From: Sphingomonadales bacterium 12-68-11
Lineage (GTDB): Bacteria; Pseudomonadota; Alphaproteobacteria; Sphingomonadales; Sphingomonadaceae
Assembly: GCA_002279825.1 (NCBI GenBank)
Contig: NCCV01000002.1
Location: 277,257 to 341,256 of the forward strand
Reading direction: 5' to 3'
Length of the DNA: 64,000 nt
Part shown: positions 42,756 through 52,220 of the stretch, piece by piece
Layout of the letters: every line of letters starts with the position of its first letter
How positions within the stretch are numbered: position 1 is the first letter of the stretch
Program-made: the position numbers and the translations under genes
The notes under the pieces: generated by a model
What the model was told of the DNA's origin: nothing
The model's database searches: none
What the model saw: the letters and a program-made list of their open reading frames with translations, nothing else

Positions 42756-43604
42756 CCCCGCCCCGATGATTACCGCGGCGCCCACCAGCGCGGTGCCGCC
42801 CGGCCGGTCGCCGAAGAACACGAGGCCCAGGACAGTGGCCATCAGCAGCTGCCCGTAAGTCATCGGCGCGACCGTGCCGGCGCCGGCCTTCACCGTGCCC
42901 ATGAAGATCAGCCACTGCGCCAGCGTGGCGGTCAGCCCGATGAATGCGCAGCGGGCCACCACGCTCCAGTGCGGCACGGTGAGATGGAACCGCTCGAACC
43001 CGCTCAGATGCCCGGCCGTGGTCGCAGCGAGCAGAAACAGCATCGCGGTGACGGACATGTAGTACTGCAACGCCAACACGCTCGCCCGGCCGGCCACTTT
43101 GCGGTTGGCGATGATCGTCACCGCCATTCCGGCCGCCGCGACCACGGGAAACAGCACCCCCCAACCTGCGGTCTCGAAGTTGGGGCGGAGCACGAGGAAC
43201 ACGCCCGCGAAAGCCGCCAGCGTCGCCAGCCAGGTCGAAGGGCGCGCCCGCTCGCCCAGCACCCACATCGCCAGCACCGAGGTGATGATCGGCTGGGTAA
43301 AGGCGATCGTGGTCGCTTCGGCGAGCGGCATCAGCCAGACCGCGAGGAACATGCCGACCGCCGACAGGCTGATCGCGACACCCCGCACCCATTGCAGCCC
43401 ATCGCGCGGCAGCCGAAGCGCGCCCATCCCCTCGGACCGGGCCAGCAGCCCGGCCAGCACGATCGTCCCCATCACGTACCGCGTGGCCGCCATCGCCGTC
43501 GCGGGCCAGGCGCCGGGCATGCCCTTGATGATCGCATCGCCGATCGAGAGAGTGCAGAAACCCGCCAGGGCAAACGCCAGGCCGGCGCGGTCGGTATGCT
43601 GCAA
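42702..43604 (-). CDS. EamA/DMT-family membrane transporter
   Basis: This 300-residue protein has ten predicted helices in two EamA repeats: the first with GFCTLSIGDAIIKG and VWLMPLAEATTIAFTQPI, the second with TVKAGAGTVAPMTYGQLLMATVLGLVFFGDRP. It probably exports or imports small metabolites. The start TTG 43604 follows GAGAGA and gives an N terminus of normal length; ATG codons further inside would remove the first helix. Confidence 0.82.
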   Translation of the reverse strand: MQHTDRAGLAFALAGFCTLSIGDAIIKGMPGAWPATAMAATRYVMGTIVLAGLLARSEGMGALRLPRDGLQWVRGVAISLSAVGMFLAVWLMPLAEATTIAFTQPIITSVLAMWVLGERARPSTWLATLAAFAGVFLVLRPNFETAGWGVLFPVVAAAGMAVTIIANRKVAGRASVLALQYYMSVTAMLFLLAATTAGHLSGFERFHLTVPHWSVVARCAFIGLTATLAQWLIFMGTVKAGAGTVAPMTYGQLLMATVLGLVFFGDRPGGTALVGAAVIIGAGLFLWWRGRVNDRRAPAG

Positions 43605-43678
43605 GCTGTCTCTCCGCGACTGACCGGGCAGGCCGCGATACAGCCCCGCGCGCGGCGGGCAACCCGATTGTCGCGGAG

Positions 43679-44980
43679 CTATCCCGTTCGCGTATGGATG
43701 TCCCGGTGCGCCAGGATGACCGCGAACCCGACCATGATCACCATGATAAATCGCGGATAGTGCAGCATGCCCTCGAGCAGGCTCATGAACAGAAGCGCAT
43801 AGAGGACCGCGGTCAGCGGCCGGAGCGCGGGCTCCGCGACTCCGCGACGGTGGACGGCACGGATCGCTCGCCCGAGCAGCCACAGCCCGCCAGCCGCACC
43901 CACCAAGCCCCACGAAACCAGGAACTGTAGGATGACGTTATGCGGCTGGGTATGCGCCCAGCCAATGTGGACTTCCCAAAAAGTCGAGCCCGAGCCCCAG
44001 CCGAAGACTGGCGCTTCGAGCCATTTGGCGAAAGTCGCACCCCACAGCTCCAGCCGTCCGCCCGAGACCGAGTTCGCGCTGCCCATGTCGCTGGCCTGGT
44101 AAAGAAGGAAGTCGGGGCTAGGAGCCGGCAGGCAGAGCGCGCCCACCAGTCCCAAGGCGGTAAGTCCGATGACGTTGAGCGCGGCGGCAGGGCTCGGCAA
44201 TCGGCGCAGTGCAACCAGAAAGACCAGTCCTACCACGGCAACCGCCAGAACCGCCGCCCGGGTGCCCGACCAGACGGTCATCACGACCGCACACACGTAG
44301 AGGAGCCCGGTCCAGCGTTGGCGGTGCCCGTCGGGAGTGTAGATCAATGCGACGATCAGCCCCGCGGCCAATGCCCCGGTCCATGAGCCGAAGTGGCGGA
44401 CGCTGATGAAGCCGGGCAGCGCCGAGCCCCATTCAATGCTGCCGCCGAACACGCTCGCCTCGGGCGGCGGAAAGGCGAATTTCCAGGCTGTCAGCCCCGC
44501 CAATACCGGCATCCCCGCGGCGAGCGCGGGCACGAACAGGTCAACCCCTCGCCCCTGCTCGCTTCGCACAAGATGGTACACCGCCAGCGCGAACCGGATG
44601 TGCACCAGGGTGAACAGCGAAATCGCCAGCGAAGCGCCGAAGTTCTTGGACGCCACGGCCGAACTCGCGGTAAGTCCGATCAGCAGCAGCCCGCCGGCGA
44701 TCTTCACGTCAGCCGGCAGCCGTTGCCAGATCTCTCGGTCCTGCAAACCTCGCCGCAAGGCGAAGTGGATCACCGCCATCTCGCAGGCCACGAACGGCAA
44801 CTCGAGCAACCGGGTCCATTCTAGCCACGGCTGCTCCATCTGATGCATGTACGTGGGGTAGATCGCCGCAGCCGCTACCGGCATCGCGGTGCCCAGGATC
44901 ACCGCCAGCCAGAGCAAAGCAGAGAGATCGCGAGGTCGAGCGGTTGCCGTCCAGCCGGCGCGCGTAGGGGCATTGTCCAT
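43679..44980 (-). CDS. O-antigen ligase (Wzy/WaaL family) membrane protein
   Basis: This 433-residue polytopic protein has about 11 helices and a large periplasmic loop containing SGGRLELWGATFAKWLEAPVFGWGSGSTFWE and HTQPHNVILQFLVSWGL. The latter is the conserved H-x-x-P-H-N block of the O-antigen polymerase/ligase family (PF04932). It would act on lipid-linked glycans in the inner membrane. A GT39 gene and an EamA transporter gene lie nearby but on mixed strands. It is divergent from cpaF. Confidence 0.85.
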   Translation of the reverse strand: MDNAPTRAGWTATARPRDLSALLWLAVILGTAMPVAAAAIYPTYMHQMEQPWLEWTRLLELPFVACEMAVIHFALRRGLQDREIWQRLPADVKIAGGLLLIGLTASSAVASKNFGASLAISLFTLVHIRFALAVYHLVRSEQGRGVDLFVPALAAGMPVLAGLTAWKFAFPPPEASVFGGSIEWGSALPGFISVRHFGSWTGALAAGLIVALIYTPDGHRQRWTGLLYVCAVVMTVWSGTRAAVLAVAVVGLVFLVALRRLPSPAAALNVIGLTALGLVGALCLPAPSPDFLLYQASDMGSANSVSGGRLELWGATFAKWLEAPVFGWGSGSTFWEVHIGWAHTQPHNVILQFLVSWGLVGAAGGLWLLGRAIRAVHRRGVAEPALRPLTAVLYALLFMSLLEGMLHYPRFIMVIMVGFAVILAHRDIHTRTG

Positions 44981-45143
44981 GGGTCCAGCACTAGACGATC
45001 ATGGTTGAAAAACGCTTACCTGGGGGCCCGAGGCAGGCTTAGGAAAACCGAAAGCTTTCCGCTTTATTCACCAGTTTCCACCACGGCGGCGCTCCGGACG
45101 CGCCCGGCGTGTCGGTGGTTGAGGGTTGCAAGCGGGGACTGGA

Positions 45144-46664
45144 ATGAGCGCATTTGGACGCAAGAGCGGTGTCGGCAGCATGCAGCCCGGTGCACGCCCC
45201 TCGTTCGGTGTCGCCCGTCCGATGAAGGGCGGAGCCGCGGTGCCCGGCGGCGCGCTGCCGGTCCAGGGCGGCGATCAGTTCCCCCCGATTCCGGGCGATC
45301 TCCCCACCGCCGATCCCGCCACCTCGCGCAATGGCGATGCCATGAGCCGCCTGGCCGATCGCGCCAACACGGTCGTTGAAGGCAATGTCGAGATCGGCGG
45401 GTTCGAGGCCTCGGTCCACAAGATCAAGGAGCAGGTGCTGCCGCGCCTGCTCGAGCGTGTCGACCCCGAAGCGGCCGCGACGCTGAGCAAGGAAGAGCTC
45501 TCGGAGGAATTCCGCCCGATCATCATGGAAGTGCTGACCGAGCTCAAGGTCACGCTCAACCGCCGCGAGCAGTTCGCGCTCGAGAAGGTGCTGATCGACG
45601 AGCTGCTGGGGTTCGGGCCGCTCGAGGAATTGCTCGGCGATCCTGACGTCTCGGACATCATGGTCAACGGCCCGCTCCAGACTTACATCGAAAAGAAGGG
45701 CAAGCTGCAGATCGCGCCGATCAAGTTCCGCGACGAGCAGCACTTGTTCCAGATCGCCCAGCGGATCGTCAACCAGGTCGGCCGGCGCGTGGACCAGACT
45801 ACGCCGCTCGCCGACGCCCGCCTCAAGGACGGCAGCCGCGTCAACGTGATCGTGCCGCCGCTGTCCTTGCGCGGCACCGCGATCTCGATCCGCAAGTTCT
45901 CCGAGAAGCCGATCACGATCGACATGCTCAGGGACTTCGGTTCGATGAGCGACAAGATGGCCACCGCGCTCAAGATCGCCGGCGCCAGCCGGATGAACGT
46001 GGTCATCTCGGGCGGTACCGGCTCGGGCAAGACGACGATGCTCAACGCCCTGTCGAAAATGATCGACCCGGGCGAGCGCGTGCTGACGATCGAGGACGCG
46101 GCCGAGCTTCGCCTGCAGCAGCCGCACTGGCTGCCGCTCGAAACCCGCCCGCCGAACCTCGAGGGCCAGGGCGCGATCACTATTGGCGACCTGGTCAAGA
46201 ACGCGCTGCGTATGCGCCCGGACCGGATCATCCTGGGCGAAATCCGCGGCGCCGAGGCGTTCGATCTGCTCGCGGCGATGAACACCGGCCACGATGGCTC
46301 GATGTGCACTCTCCACGCCAACAGCCCGCGCGAGTGCCTGGGGCGCATGGAGAATATGATCCTGATGGGGGACATCAAGATCCCCAAGGAAGCGATCAGC
46401 CGCCAGATCGCCGAATCGGTCGACCTGATCGTGCAGGTCAAGCGCTTGCGCGACGGTTCGCGCCGCACCACTAACATCACCGAAGTGATCGGTATGGAAG
46501 GCGAAGTGATCGTCACCCAGGAACTGTTCGCATTCGAGTATCTCGACGAGGGCGAGGACGGGAAGATCATCGGCGAGTTCCGCGCTTCGGGCCTGCGCCC
46601 CTACACGCTGGAGAAAGCCCGCCAGTTCGGCTTCGACCAGGCTTACCTCGAAGCCTGTCTGTAA
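45144..46664 (+). CDS. CpaF/TadA-family type II/IV secretion ATPase
   Basis: This 506-residue hexameric ATPase of the Tad/Flp pilus group powers pilus assembly and retraction. An N-terminal variable segment of about 100 residues is followed by the all-helical domain (VHKIKEQVLPRLLERVDPEAAATL). The Walker A GGTGSGKTTML lies near residues 290-300 and the Walker B/secretion box PDRIILGEIRGAEAFDLLAAMNTGHDGSMCTLHANS near 355-390. ATG 45144 is supported; an in-frame TTG further upstream lacks a Shine-Dalgarno. No other tad genes flank it. Confidence 0.92.
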   Translation: MSAFGRKSGVGSMQPGARPSFGVARPMKGGAAVPGGALPVQGGDQFPPIPGDLPTADPATSRNGDAMSRLADRANTVVEGNVEIGGFEASVHKIKEQVLPRLLERVDPEAAATLSKEELSEEFRPIIMEVLTELKVTLNRREQFALEKVLIDELLGFGPLEELLGDPDVSDIMVNGPLQTYIEKKGKLQIAPIKFRDEQHLFQIAQRIVNQVGRRVDQTTPLADARLKDGSRVNVIVPPLSLRGTAISIRKFSEKPITIDMLRDFGSMSDKMATALKIAGASRMNVVISGGTGSGKTTMLNALSKMIDPGERVLTIEDAAELRLQQPHWLPLETRPPNLEGQGAITIGDLVKNALRMRPDRIILGEIRGAEAFDLLAAMNTGHDGSMCTLHANSPRECLGRMENMILMGDIKIPKEAISRQIAESVDLIVQVKRLRDGSRRTTNITEVIGMEGEVIVTQELFAFEYLDEGEDGKIIGEFRASGLRPYTLEKARQFGFDQAYLEACL

Positions 46665-46676
46665 CGGCGCCGGCGG

Positions 46677-46907
46677 CTAGCCCGCCAGCCAGCCGCGCAC
46701 GCCGAGACTCACCAGCGAAACTCCGCCGAACAGGGCGGTGAGGAACAGCGCGTTCCACGGCATCCAGCCGACTGCATCGATCCGCGCACGGCGAACGCGC
46801 CGCCGTTCGGCTAACGCCGCCCACAGCGCTATCACCAGTAAGCCCGCCCCGGCGAGAACCGCCAGCGTCGCGTCGCTGGCGAACAGCAGGAAGCGGGGTT
46901 CGGGCAT
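46677..46907 (-). CDS. small two-helix membrane protein, unknown
   Basis: This 76-residue protein has two hydrophobic helices (TLAVLAGAGLLVIALWAAL and WNALFLTALFGGVSLVSLGVRGW) linked by a basic loop ERRRVRRARIDAVGW. It is a positive-inside hairpin. I do not recognise the family. It is convergent with cpaF and divergent from an EamA transporter gene. Confidence 0.6.
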   Translation of the reverse strand: MPEPRFLLFASDATLAVLAGAGLLVIALWAALAERRRVRRARIDAVGWMPWNALFLTALFGGVSLVSLGVRGWLAG

Positions 46908-46947
46908 TGCGCGCCCAGATGGGCTTGCCGCGGCGCCGCCGCAACCT

Positions 46948-47874
46948 ATGGCGATCGCCATGCAGCCCTCCCCTGGAACCCGCCCGCTGCTCGCGCTGGT
47001 GATCCGCCTCGGCGCGATCGCCGGCCTCGCGACGATGTCGGCGCTGATCAAGCTCGCGGCGGAGCGCGGCATCCACGTGCTCGAGATCATGTTCTGGCGG
47101 CAGTTCGTCACTTTGCCGATCCTGCTCGGTTGGCTGGCGCTGACGTCGGGGCTTTCGAGCCTGCGGACTGCCCGGCCGGGGACCCATCTGCTGCGCGGGC
47201 TCTACGGCACGATCGGGATGGTGCTCAACTTCGGCGCGGTGATCCTGCTGCCGCTTGCCGAAGCCACCGTGCTCAACTTCACCGCGCCGATCTGGGCGAC
47301 GATCCTCGCGATGGTGCTGCTGAAGGAACATGTCGGGGTGTGGCGCTGGTCGGCGGTGCTGCTCGGGTTCGTCGGCATCCTGGTGATCGCGCAGCCCGGC
47401 GGGGGGCATATCCCGCTCTACGGCGCGCTGGTGGCGCTCGGCGGTGCGTTCATGATCGCGCTGATCTCGATCCAGATCGCCGATCTCAGCCGGACCGAAA
47501 GTCCGCTTCGGATCGTGTTCTACTTTGCCCTGTTCAGCACGCCGGTGACCGCGCTCGCGCTCCCGTTCGTGGGCAGCGCACACGATGCGCAAGGCTGGCT
47601 GCTGCTGCTCGCAATCGGCATTGCCGGGTCGATCGGGCAGCTGCTGCTGACCGCCGCGTTGCGCTTCGGGAGCGTCGCGAGCGTCATCGTGATGGATTAC
47701 TCGGCCTTGTTCTGGGCAACGCTCTACGGCTGGCTGATTTTCGCGACCCTGCCACCAACCAGCACCTGGTTCGGCGCGCCGCTGGTCATGGCCGCCGGGC
47801 TGGTAATTGCCTGGCGCGAGCACCGTCTGTCGCGCCTCCGCGCGCGCGCACGGTCGGTCGCGGAGGGAACCTAA
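46948..47874 (+). CDS. EamA/DMT-family membrane transporter
   Basis: This 308-residue protein has ten helices in two EamA repeats (ATMSALIKLAAERG, ILLPLAEATVLNFTAPIWATILAM and VASVIVMDYSALFWATLYGWLIF). ATG 46948 is used; ATG 46960 would be nearly as good. It is unrelated in detail to the EamA gene at 42.7 kb but the same family. The substrate is unknown. Confidence 0.85.
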   Translation: MAIAMQPSPGTRPLLALVIRLGAIAGLATMSALIKLAAERGIHVLEIMFWRQFVTLPILLGWLALTSGLSSLRTARPGTHLLRGLYGTIGMVLNFGAVILLPLAEATVLNFTAPIWATILAMVLLKEHVGVWRWSAVLLGFVGILVIAQPGGGHIPLYGALVALGGAFMIALISIQIADLSRTESPLRIVFYFALFSTPVTALALPFVGSAHDAQGWLLLLAIGIAGSIGQLLLTAALRFGSVASVIVMDYSALFWATLYGWLIFATLPPTSTWFGAPLVMAAGLVIAWREHRLSRLRARARSVAEGT

Positions 47875-47931
47875 GCCGGCGCCTACAGTTAGTGCTGCGA
47901 CCGCTCACACGGACACCGAAAGGAATCCTCA

Positions 47932-48069
47932 ATGGTTCGCAAAGTCTTTCTCGCGCTCGCCCTGACCGGCCTGACCCTCTCGGGCACGGCCTGCAAGACC
48001 ATCAAGGGCGCCGGCCAGGACATCGAGTCCGTCGGCGAAGCCGGCAGCGACGCCATCGGCAACCCGTAA
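47932..48069 (+). CDS. entericidin-family small lipoprotein
   Basis: This 45-residue lipoprotein has a signal peptide (MVRKVFLALALTGLTLSGTAC) and lipobox GTAC (Cys21). The mature part is KTIKGAGQDIESVGEAGSDAIG, the amphipathic helix typical of the EcnA/EcnB family. Entericidin genes form a bacteriolysis toxin/antidote pair in E. coli, but single copies in alphaproteobacteria are common and may only stabilise the envelope. AGGAAT precedes the start. A strong terminator follows. Confidence 0.85.
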   Translation: MVRKVFLALALTGLTLSGTACKTIKGAGQDIESVGEAGSDAIGNP

Positions 48070-48089
48070 TCGACCTTTAGGGTCGCAAG

Positions 48090-48117
48090 GTGCCCGCCGG
48101 AGCGATCCGGCGGGCAC
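48090..48117. terminator. perfect 12-bp hairpin terminator
   Basis: GTGCCCGCCGGA pairs perfectly with TCCGGCGGGCAC around a GCGA loop, followed by TTCCT. It lies between the convergent entericidin and amidase genes and can serve both strands. Confidence 0.8.
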
Positions 48118-48120
48118 TTC

Positions 48121-48990
48121 CTATGGGCCCTCCCGGCGCGCGAAATAGATGCGAATGGCGCGCGCCATCGCTTGCGCGAAGCGGCGCTGGCCATCCGGCG
48201 AGGCCAGCCGCTCGGCATCCGCCGGGTTGGTGATGAAGCCGGCCTCGAACAGCGCCGAAGGCACGTCCGGGGCGCGCAAGACGACCAGCGCGGCTGACCT
48301 GCGCGGCTGCGGGTGAAACGCCAGAACGCTTTGCCCCTCGCGCACCACCAACGCTGCAAACTCGGCGGCCTGTTCTTGCGCACGGCGCTGCGACAACTCC
48401 ACCAGGATGGCGCTCACCGCGCTACTTGACGCGGTCAGAGGCACGCCGTTGATCACGTCCGCGTTGTTCTCCCGCTCGGCGAAGCGCGCGGCCGCCTGGC
48501 TGGATGCACCGCCCGACAGCGTATAGACGCTGGCCCCGCTCACCTCGTCCTGCTCCCCGGCCGAATCCGCGTGGACCGAGAGGAACAGGTCGGCGCCCAG
48601 CGCTCGCGCGATCTCGGATCGCTCCTCGAGCATCAGGTAACGGTCGTCGTCCCGCGTCAGCGCAACGCGAATGCCCCCGCCGCGTACCAGTTCGTCGCGC
48701 AGTGTGCGCGCGAGGCCGAGCGTCAGCGTCTTTTCGCGAAAGCCCGCGCCCGCGGCGCCCGGATCGTGGCCGCCATGTCCCGGATCGAGCACCACCAGCG
48801 GCCGGCTGCGGTCGGCCGGACCTGCGATCGCCGGCAGCGCCGCGGGCGCGCCAGCGTCGGGCAGCCGGATCCGCACCACGTAGTCGCGCCCGATGCTGGG
48901 CAGCGGAAGCGTCAGACCGAACGCATAGAGCCCGCCGACCAGCGCCACCGGCGCGAGGAACACGAGCGCGATGTGCAGGCGGTAATGCAT
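48121..48990 (-). CDS. N-acetylmuramoyl-L-alanine amidase (Amidase_3)
   Basis: This 289-residue periplasmic zinc amidase removes peptide stems from peptidoglycan during cell separation. It has an N-terminal signal anchor (HIALVFLAPVALVGGLYAFGL). The catalytic domain (from about residue 65) has DPGHGGHDPGAAG, SVHADSA and ALFEAGFITN with the expected metal-binding His/Glu and catalytic Glu. No AMIN domain is visible, unlike AmiC. ATG 48990 is used; ATG 49008 six codons upstream is possible. A strong hairpin terminator follows. Confidence 0.9.
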   Translation of the reverse strand: MHYRLHIALVFLAPVALVGGLYAFGLTLPLPSIGRDYVVRIRLPDAGAPAALPAIAGPADRSRPLVVLDPGHGGHDPGAAGAGFREKTLTLGLARTLRDELVRGGGIRVALTRDDDRYLMLEERSEIARALGADLFLSVHADSAGEQDEVSGASVYTLSGGASSQAAARFAERENNADVINGVPLTASSSAVSAILVELSQRRAQEQAAEFAALVVREGQSVLAFHPQPRRSAALVVLRAPDVPSALFEAGFITNPADAERLASPDGQRRFAQAMARAIRIYFARREGP

Positions 48991-49425
48991 CGCGGCTGTT
49001 TCAATCATCCTCCGGTCCGCCAGCAAACCAAGGTTAATTTGCGCCGCCGCGCAATATGGTTGCCGAGGCTGTCCCCCGATGCTAGCAACCGCGCCGTCCG
49101 GACGAGCCTCGTCCGGCCTCCCGGAAGCGTCCTCCCGACCCGTTCCGGACATGCTTACAGGTTGATGCCGTAATGAGAAGCAAGAGCCCATTCGCCAATC
49201 CGCAGCCGCACGGCTGCGCGGCGGCGGGGGCCTCTTTCGCGCAGACCGAAACCCTGCGCCTTCGCCTTGCTGCAGACACGATCCGCAGCGTCGCCCGCCC
49301 TATGGCCGGCAACGCAGTGAAACTCCGCGCCCCCAGATCCATGGCCGGCGCAATCCACACACCAGATCGGCGCGCCACGGCTTGGGGCCCAGCCCCGGGG
49401 ACCGCGCGCGCCCGGAGATACGACA
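48991..49425 (+). promoter_or_regulatory. intergenic region: promoters and long 5' leader of rne
   Basis: No gene is supported in these 435 bp. They separate the divergent amidase and rne genes. The perfect dyad CCGGACGAG-C-CTCGTCCGG (49098-49116) could form a stem-loop of nine base pairs near the expected rne start of transcription, followed by about 310 bases of probable 5' untranslated region. RNase E autoregulates through hairpins in its own leader in enterobacteria, so this stretch is a candidate for the same. No clear promoter was resolved. Confidence 0.5.
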
Positions 49426-52197
49426 ATGGCGACCCGCATGCTAATCGATGCGCGCCACCCGGAAGAAACGCGGGTGGCCGTCCTCAAGGGCAACCGGATT
49501 GAGGAATTCGATTTCGAATCTGCCGAACACAAGCAGATCAAAGGCAACATCTACCTTGCCAAAGTAACCCGCGTAGAACCCTCGCTCCAAGCGGCGTTCG
49601 TCGACTTCGGCGGCAACCGGCACGGCTTCCTCGCCTTCAGCGAGATCCACCCCGACTATTACCAGATCCCGCAGGCCGATCGCGAAGCGCTGATCGCCGA
49701 AGAGCAGGCGCATGCCGAGGAAGAGGCGGCGCTGCGCGCGGAAGAAGACGAGTTCGGCGACGATCTCGAAGGTTCCGACGAGCACGACGCGCATGATATC
49801 GACGGCGTCGAAGAAATCGACACCAGCGAGAAGGACGAAGTCGCCACGATCGAGGATGGCCACGTCGAGAACGGCGAGGACCGCGGCGACGAGGAAGACG
49901 AGCCTTTCGAGGTGGACGCCGCCGACGGCGACCGCGACACGCGCGGCGAGTCCGGCGAGGACAACGGCGACCACCGCCGCCGGCGCGGGCGCCGCCAGGG
50001 CTCCAACCGCGGGCAGGCCAAGGCGATGGACGACTTGCGCGCCAAGCGCATGGCGCTGCGCCGCCGTTACAAGATCCAGGACGTGATCCAGCGGCGCCAG
50101 GTGCTGCTGGTCCAGGTCGTGAAGGAAGAGCGCGGCAACAAGGGCGCGGCGCTGACCACCTACCTCAGCCTCGCCGGCCGCTACTGCGTGCTGATGCCGA
50201 ACTCGAGCCACGGCGGCGGCATTAGCCGCAAGATCAGCTCGGGCGCGGACCGCAAGCGGCTCAAGCAGATCGTCGGCGAACTCAGCCTGCCGCGCTCTAT
50301 GGGCCTGATTGTCCGCACCGCCGGGCTGCAGCGCAACAAGACCGAGATCAAGCGCGACTTCGATTACCTCGCCCGGCTGTGGGACGAGATCCGCGAACGC
50401 ACGCTGGCCTCGAGCGCGCCGGCGCTGATCCATTCAGACAGCGACCTGATCAAGCGCGCGATCCGCGATATCTACAACAAGGAGATCGAGGAAGTCGTCG
50501 TCGAGGGAGACGAAGGCTACCGCTCCGCCAAGGCGTTCATGAAACTGCTGATGCCCAGCCACGTGCGGCGGGTGAAGCAGTATGCCGATCCGGTCCCGCT
50601 GTTCCAGCGCTACGGCGCCGAAGACCAGCTCTCGGCGATGTACGATCCGGTCGTGCAGCTCAAGAGCGGCGGCTACCTGGTGATCAACCCGACCGAAGCG
50701 CTGGTTTCGATCGACATTAACTCGGGCCGCTCGACCCGCGAACACGGCATCGAGGCGACCGCGGTCAGCACCAACCTCGAAGCCGCGCGCGAGATCGCCC
50801 GCCAATTGCGCCTGCGCGACATGGCCGGGCTGGTGGTCATCGACTTCATCGACATGGAGTACGGAACGAACGTCCGTAAGGTCGAGAAGGCGATGAAGGA
50901 CGCGCTCAAGAACGACCGCGCGCGCATCCAGGTCGGCCGCATCTCGGGCTTCGGCCTGATGGAAATGAGCCGACAGCGGCTGCGTACCGGCGTGCTCGAA
51001 GCGACCACCCGCTCGTGCCCGCACTGCGACGGCACCGGCCTGGTCCGCACCGCCTCCTCGGCAGGCCTCTCGGCGCTGCGTCTGATCGAAGACGAAGCGG
51101 CCAAGGGCAAGGGCACCAAGATCACGCTCTACGCATCCACCGAGGCGGCGGTCTACATGCTCAACGCCAAGCGCGGCGATCTGCGCGAGATCGAGGAACG
51201 CTACGGCGTCGAGGTCGAAGTGCTGCCGGAAGGCGAGGACGAAGGCGCCAAGATGCGCGTCGCCTCGAGCGGTCCGCGCCCCACCACGGTGCCGCGCTTC
51301 GAGCCGATCGCCGACGAGGTCGAGGACGACTTCATCGACGAGGAGCCGGAGGACGAAGAGTTCGAGGACGAAGAGCGCGAAGAAACCGAGCGTGCGCCGC
51401 GCGGCGGTGCGGGCGAAGACGACGACCGCTCGCGCAAGCGCCGCCGGCGCCGCAGGGGCGGCCGAGGCCGCGACCGCGAGGAGGGCGAGGAGCGCTCCGA
51501 GACGAGCGGCGACGACCACGAAGAGACCGCCGAGCCGTCCTCCGAGGACAGTGACGACGAAGCCGACGACCGCGCTCGCGAGACGGCCGAGGACACCGGC
51601 GAGGAGCGGCCGCGCAAGCGCCGCCGCCGGGGTGGCCGCCGCAGGCGCCGCGGTGCCGGCGAAGCCGAGGGCGAGGCCGTGAGCGGCACCGCCGGCTTCG
51701 AAGGCGCCGAAGCTTCCGAGGCGATTGCCGAGGAAGCGATCGCCGATCTCGAGCCTCCCGCCGGAGCCGAAGAAGCCGCCGCCGAAGAGGCGCCCGCACC
51801 CAAGCCGAGACGCTCGCGCCGCAAGCCGGCCGCGAGCGAATCCGAGGATGCGCCTCCGGCCGTGGCAGCGGACGAAGCTCCGGCAGCGCCCGAGGCCGAG
51901 CCCGAAGCCGTAGCGCCCGCCAAGCGTTCGCGCCGCAAGAAGCCGGCTGCCGGCGAAGCGGAAGCGGCCGAGCCCGCTGCTGAAGCCGAGCCGGCGCCTG
52001 TCGAGGCGGCCGAACCGGCCAAGCCCAAGCGCTCACGCAAGAAGCCGGCCGCGGCCGAAGCTGCAGCCGAAGCGGGAGCAGCCGAGAAAGCGCCTGAACC
52101 GGCCCTCGCCGGCGCCGCCACCGATGCGAGCGGCGACGCCGAAGCCGACGACGGAACACCGCGCCGCGGCTGGTGGCAGCGCACCTTCGGGGCGTGA
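49426..52197 (+). CDS. rne: ribonuclease E
   Basis: This 923-residue endoribonuclease scaffolds the RNA degradosome. An S1 domain starts at about residue 37 and is split by a long acidic insert (residues 95-190, rich in D/E), the alphaproteobacterial form. The catalytic DNase I-like region has the active Asp segment VSIDINSGRST near 430 and FIDMEYG. The zinc-link CPHCDG is near 530. The C-terminal half is acidic/basic low-complexity sequence with repeats of the type KRSRRKKPAA, and ends in GTPRRGWWQRTFGA. This GWW tail is the PNPase-binding element known from Caulobacter RNase E. A long upstream region suggests autoregulation. Confidence 0.96.
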   Translation: MATRMLIDARHPEETRVAVLKGNRIEEFDFESAEHKQIKGNIYLAKVTRVEPSLQAAFVDFGGNRHGFLAFSEIHPDYYQIPQADREALIAEEQAHAEEEAALRAEEDEFGDDLEGSDEHDAHDIDGVEEIDTSEKDEVATIEDGHVENGEDRGDEEDEPFEVDAADGDRDTRGESGEDNGDHRRRRGRRQGSNRGQAKAMDDLRAKRMALRRRYKIQDVIQRRQVLLVQVVKEERGNKGAALTTYLSLAGRYCVLMPNSSHGGGISRKISSGADRKRLKQIVGELSLPRSMGLIVRTAGLQRNKTEIKRDFDYLARLWDEIRERTLASSAPALIHSDSDLIKRAIRDIYNKEIEEVVVEGDEGYRSAKAFMKLLMPSHVRRVKQYADPVPLFQRYGAEDQLSAMYDPVVQLKSGGYLVINPTEALVSIDINSGRSTREHGIEATAVSTNLEAAREIARQLRLRDMAGLVVIDFIDMEYGTNVRKVEKAMKDALKNDRARIQVGRISGFGLMEMSRQRLRTGVLEATTRSCPHCDGTGLVRTASSAGLSALRLIEDEAAKGKGTKITLYASTEAAVYMLNAKRGDLREIEERYGVEVEVLPEGEDEGAKMRVASSGPRPTTVPRFEPIADEVEDDFIDEEPEDEEFEDEEREETERAPRGGAGEDDDRSRKRRRRRRGGRGRDREEGEERSETSGDDHEETAEPSSEDSDDEADDRARETAEDTGEERPRKRRRRGGRRRRRGAGEAEGEAVSGTAGFEGAEASEAIAEEAIADLEPPAGAEEAAAEEAPAPKPRRSRRKPAASESEDAPPAVAADEAPAAPEAEPEAVAPAKRSRRKKPAAGEAEAAEPAAEAEPAPVEAAEPAKPKRSRKKPAAAEAAAEAGAAEKAPEPALAGAATDASGDAEADDGTPRRGWWQRTFGA

Positions 52198-52220
52198 TGT
52201 CGTGACGAGGGCCCTCGCCG

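Noticed and set aside
47932..48069. Entericidin as a toxin-antitoxin pair
   Set aside because: Only one entericidin-type gene is present and it is followed by a terminator and an unrelated amidase gene, so there is no paired antidote here.
50434..51519. Long open frame on the minus strand of rne, and similar long antisense frames opposite dinG, priA, plsX and cysS
   Set aside because: They lie opposite clearly conserved genes, have low-complexity Arg/Ala/Gly/His composition and no motif. High GC content makes stop codons rare on the other strand.
51780..52130. Repeated Lys/Arg/Ala/Pro blocks near the rne 3' end as a possible CRISPR-like or tandem repeat
   Set aside because: They are degenerate protein repeats in frame with RNase E; the DNA units vary and there are no spacers.
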